A DNA stretch of 64,000 nt from Dysgonomonas sp. 216. Lineage in GTDB: Bacteria; Bacteroidota; Bacteroidia; Bacteroidales; Dysgonomonadaceae. The position numbers were made by a program, and so were the translations under genes. Of this stretch, positions 63,966 to 64,000 are shown one piece after another (the first letter of the stretch is position 1; each line of letters begins with the position of its first letter). The notes beneath the pieces are model-generated. The model saw nothing but the letters and a program-made list of their open reading frames with translations. It was not told where the DNA came from and ran no database searches. The DNA is taken from NCBI RefSeq assembly GCF_010501065.1, contig NZ_QVMM01000014.1, forward strand, positions 17,627 through 81,626, read 5' to 3'.

Positions 63966-64000
63966 ATGGCTAAGTATACCCCCGAAACAGTAGAAAAAAT
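63966..64000 (+). CDS. Start of a further gene, cut by the window edge
   Basis: An ATG at 63966 opens a frame MAKYTPETVEK to the right edge (11 codons plus two bases). It is preceded by A-rich sequence typical of starts in this window. The fragment is too short to assign a family, and no signal peptide is apparent. Confidence 0.45.
   Translation, partial: MAKYTPETVEK

Overview
The window is AT-rich DNA from a Bacteroidetes bacterium. It is almost entirely one large polysaccharide utilisation locus (PUL) for rhamnogalacturonan-I (RG-I) pectin. SusC/SusD pairs, TAnnTTTG-type -7 boxes, lipoproteins with acidic residues after the lipobox cysteine, and type IX secretion (T9SS) C-terminal sorting domains all point to this phylum. 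The mix of SusCD with T9SS-sorted giant lyases would fit a Dysgonomonas-like member of the Bacteroidales, but that genus is inference. No tRNA, rRNA, CRISPR array, insertion sequence or phage gene was seen.

Layout. Positions 1-1299 (minus strand) hold the N-terminal propeller of a hybrid two-component sensor/regulator that runs off the left edge. It is divergent from a GH2 glycosidase (1614-4634). A binding/uptake block follows (5244-21402), ordered fasciclin lipoprotein, SusC, SusD, fasciclin, fasciclin, SusC, SusD. Next come a PL11 RG lyase (21481), a very large divergent PL11-like protein with beta-strand repeats (24040), two large secreted non-enzymatic-looking proteins with a shared C-terminal tail (29134, 32181), and a second giant PL11 (34692). 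A nearly unbroken run of 14 genes (39379-60990) then encodes PL11, GH115, a sulfatase, PL11, a PL22-like lyase, a GH105-CE12 fusion, rhamnose mutarotase, CE12, GH105, a GH28 fusion, a CBM9-like protein, an SGNH esterase, GH28 and a GH43. A GH51 arabinofuranosidase (61123), a small secreted orphan (63310) and the first codons of one more gene (63966) close the window.

How it fits together (inference from families). T9SS-exported PL11 lyases and GH28 enzymes would cut the RG-I backbone after esterases remove acetyl groups. GH43, GH51 and GH2 would trim arabinan/galactan side chains. GH115 and the sulfatase suggest glucuronic acid and sulfate decorations. SusCD pairs with fasciclin lipoproteins would capture and import oligosaccharides. 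In the periplasm GH105 and the PL22-like enzyme would process unsaturated ends, and rhamnose mutarotase would prepare L-rhamnose for catabolism.

The most interesting signals are two. First, a composite promoter element (two TTTGAAY-like half-sites 20 bp apart, the second 38-39 bp before a TAnnTTTG box) recurs upstream of five transcription units and is a candidate site for the local regulator. Second, fasciclin lipoproteins occupy the places where SusE/F-like surface glycan-binding proteins normally sit.
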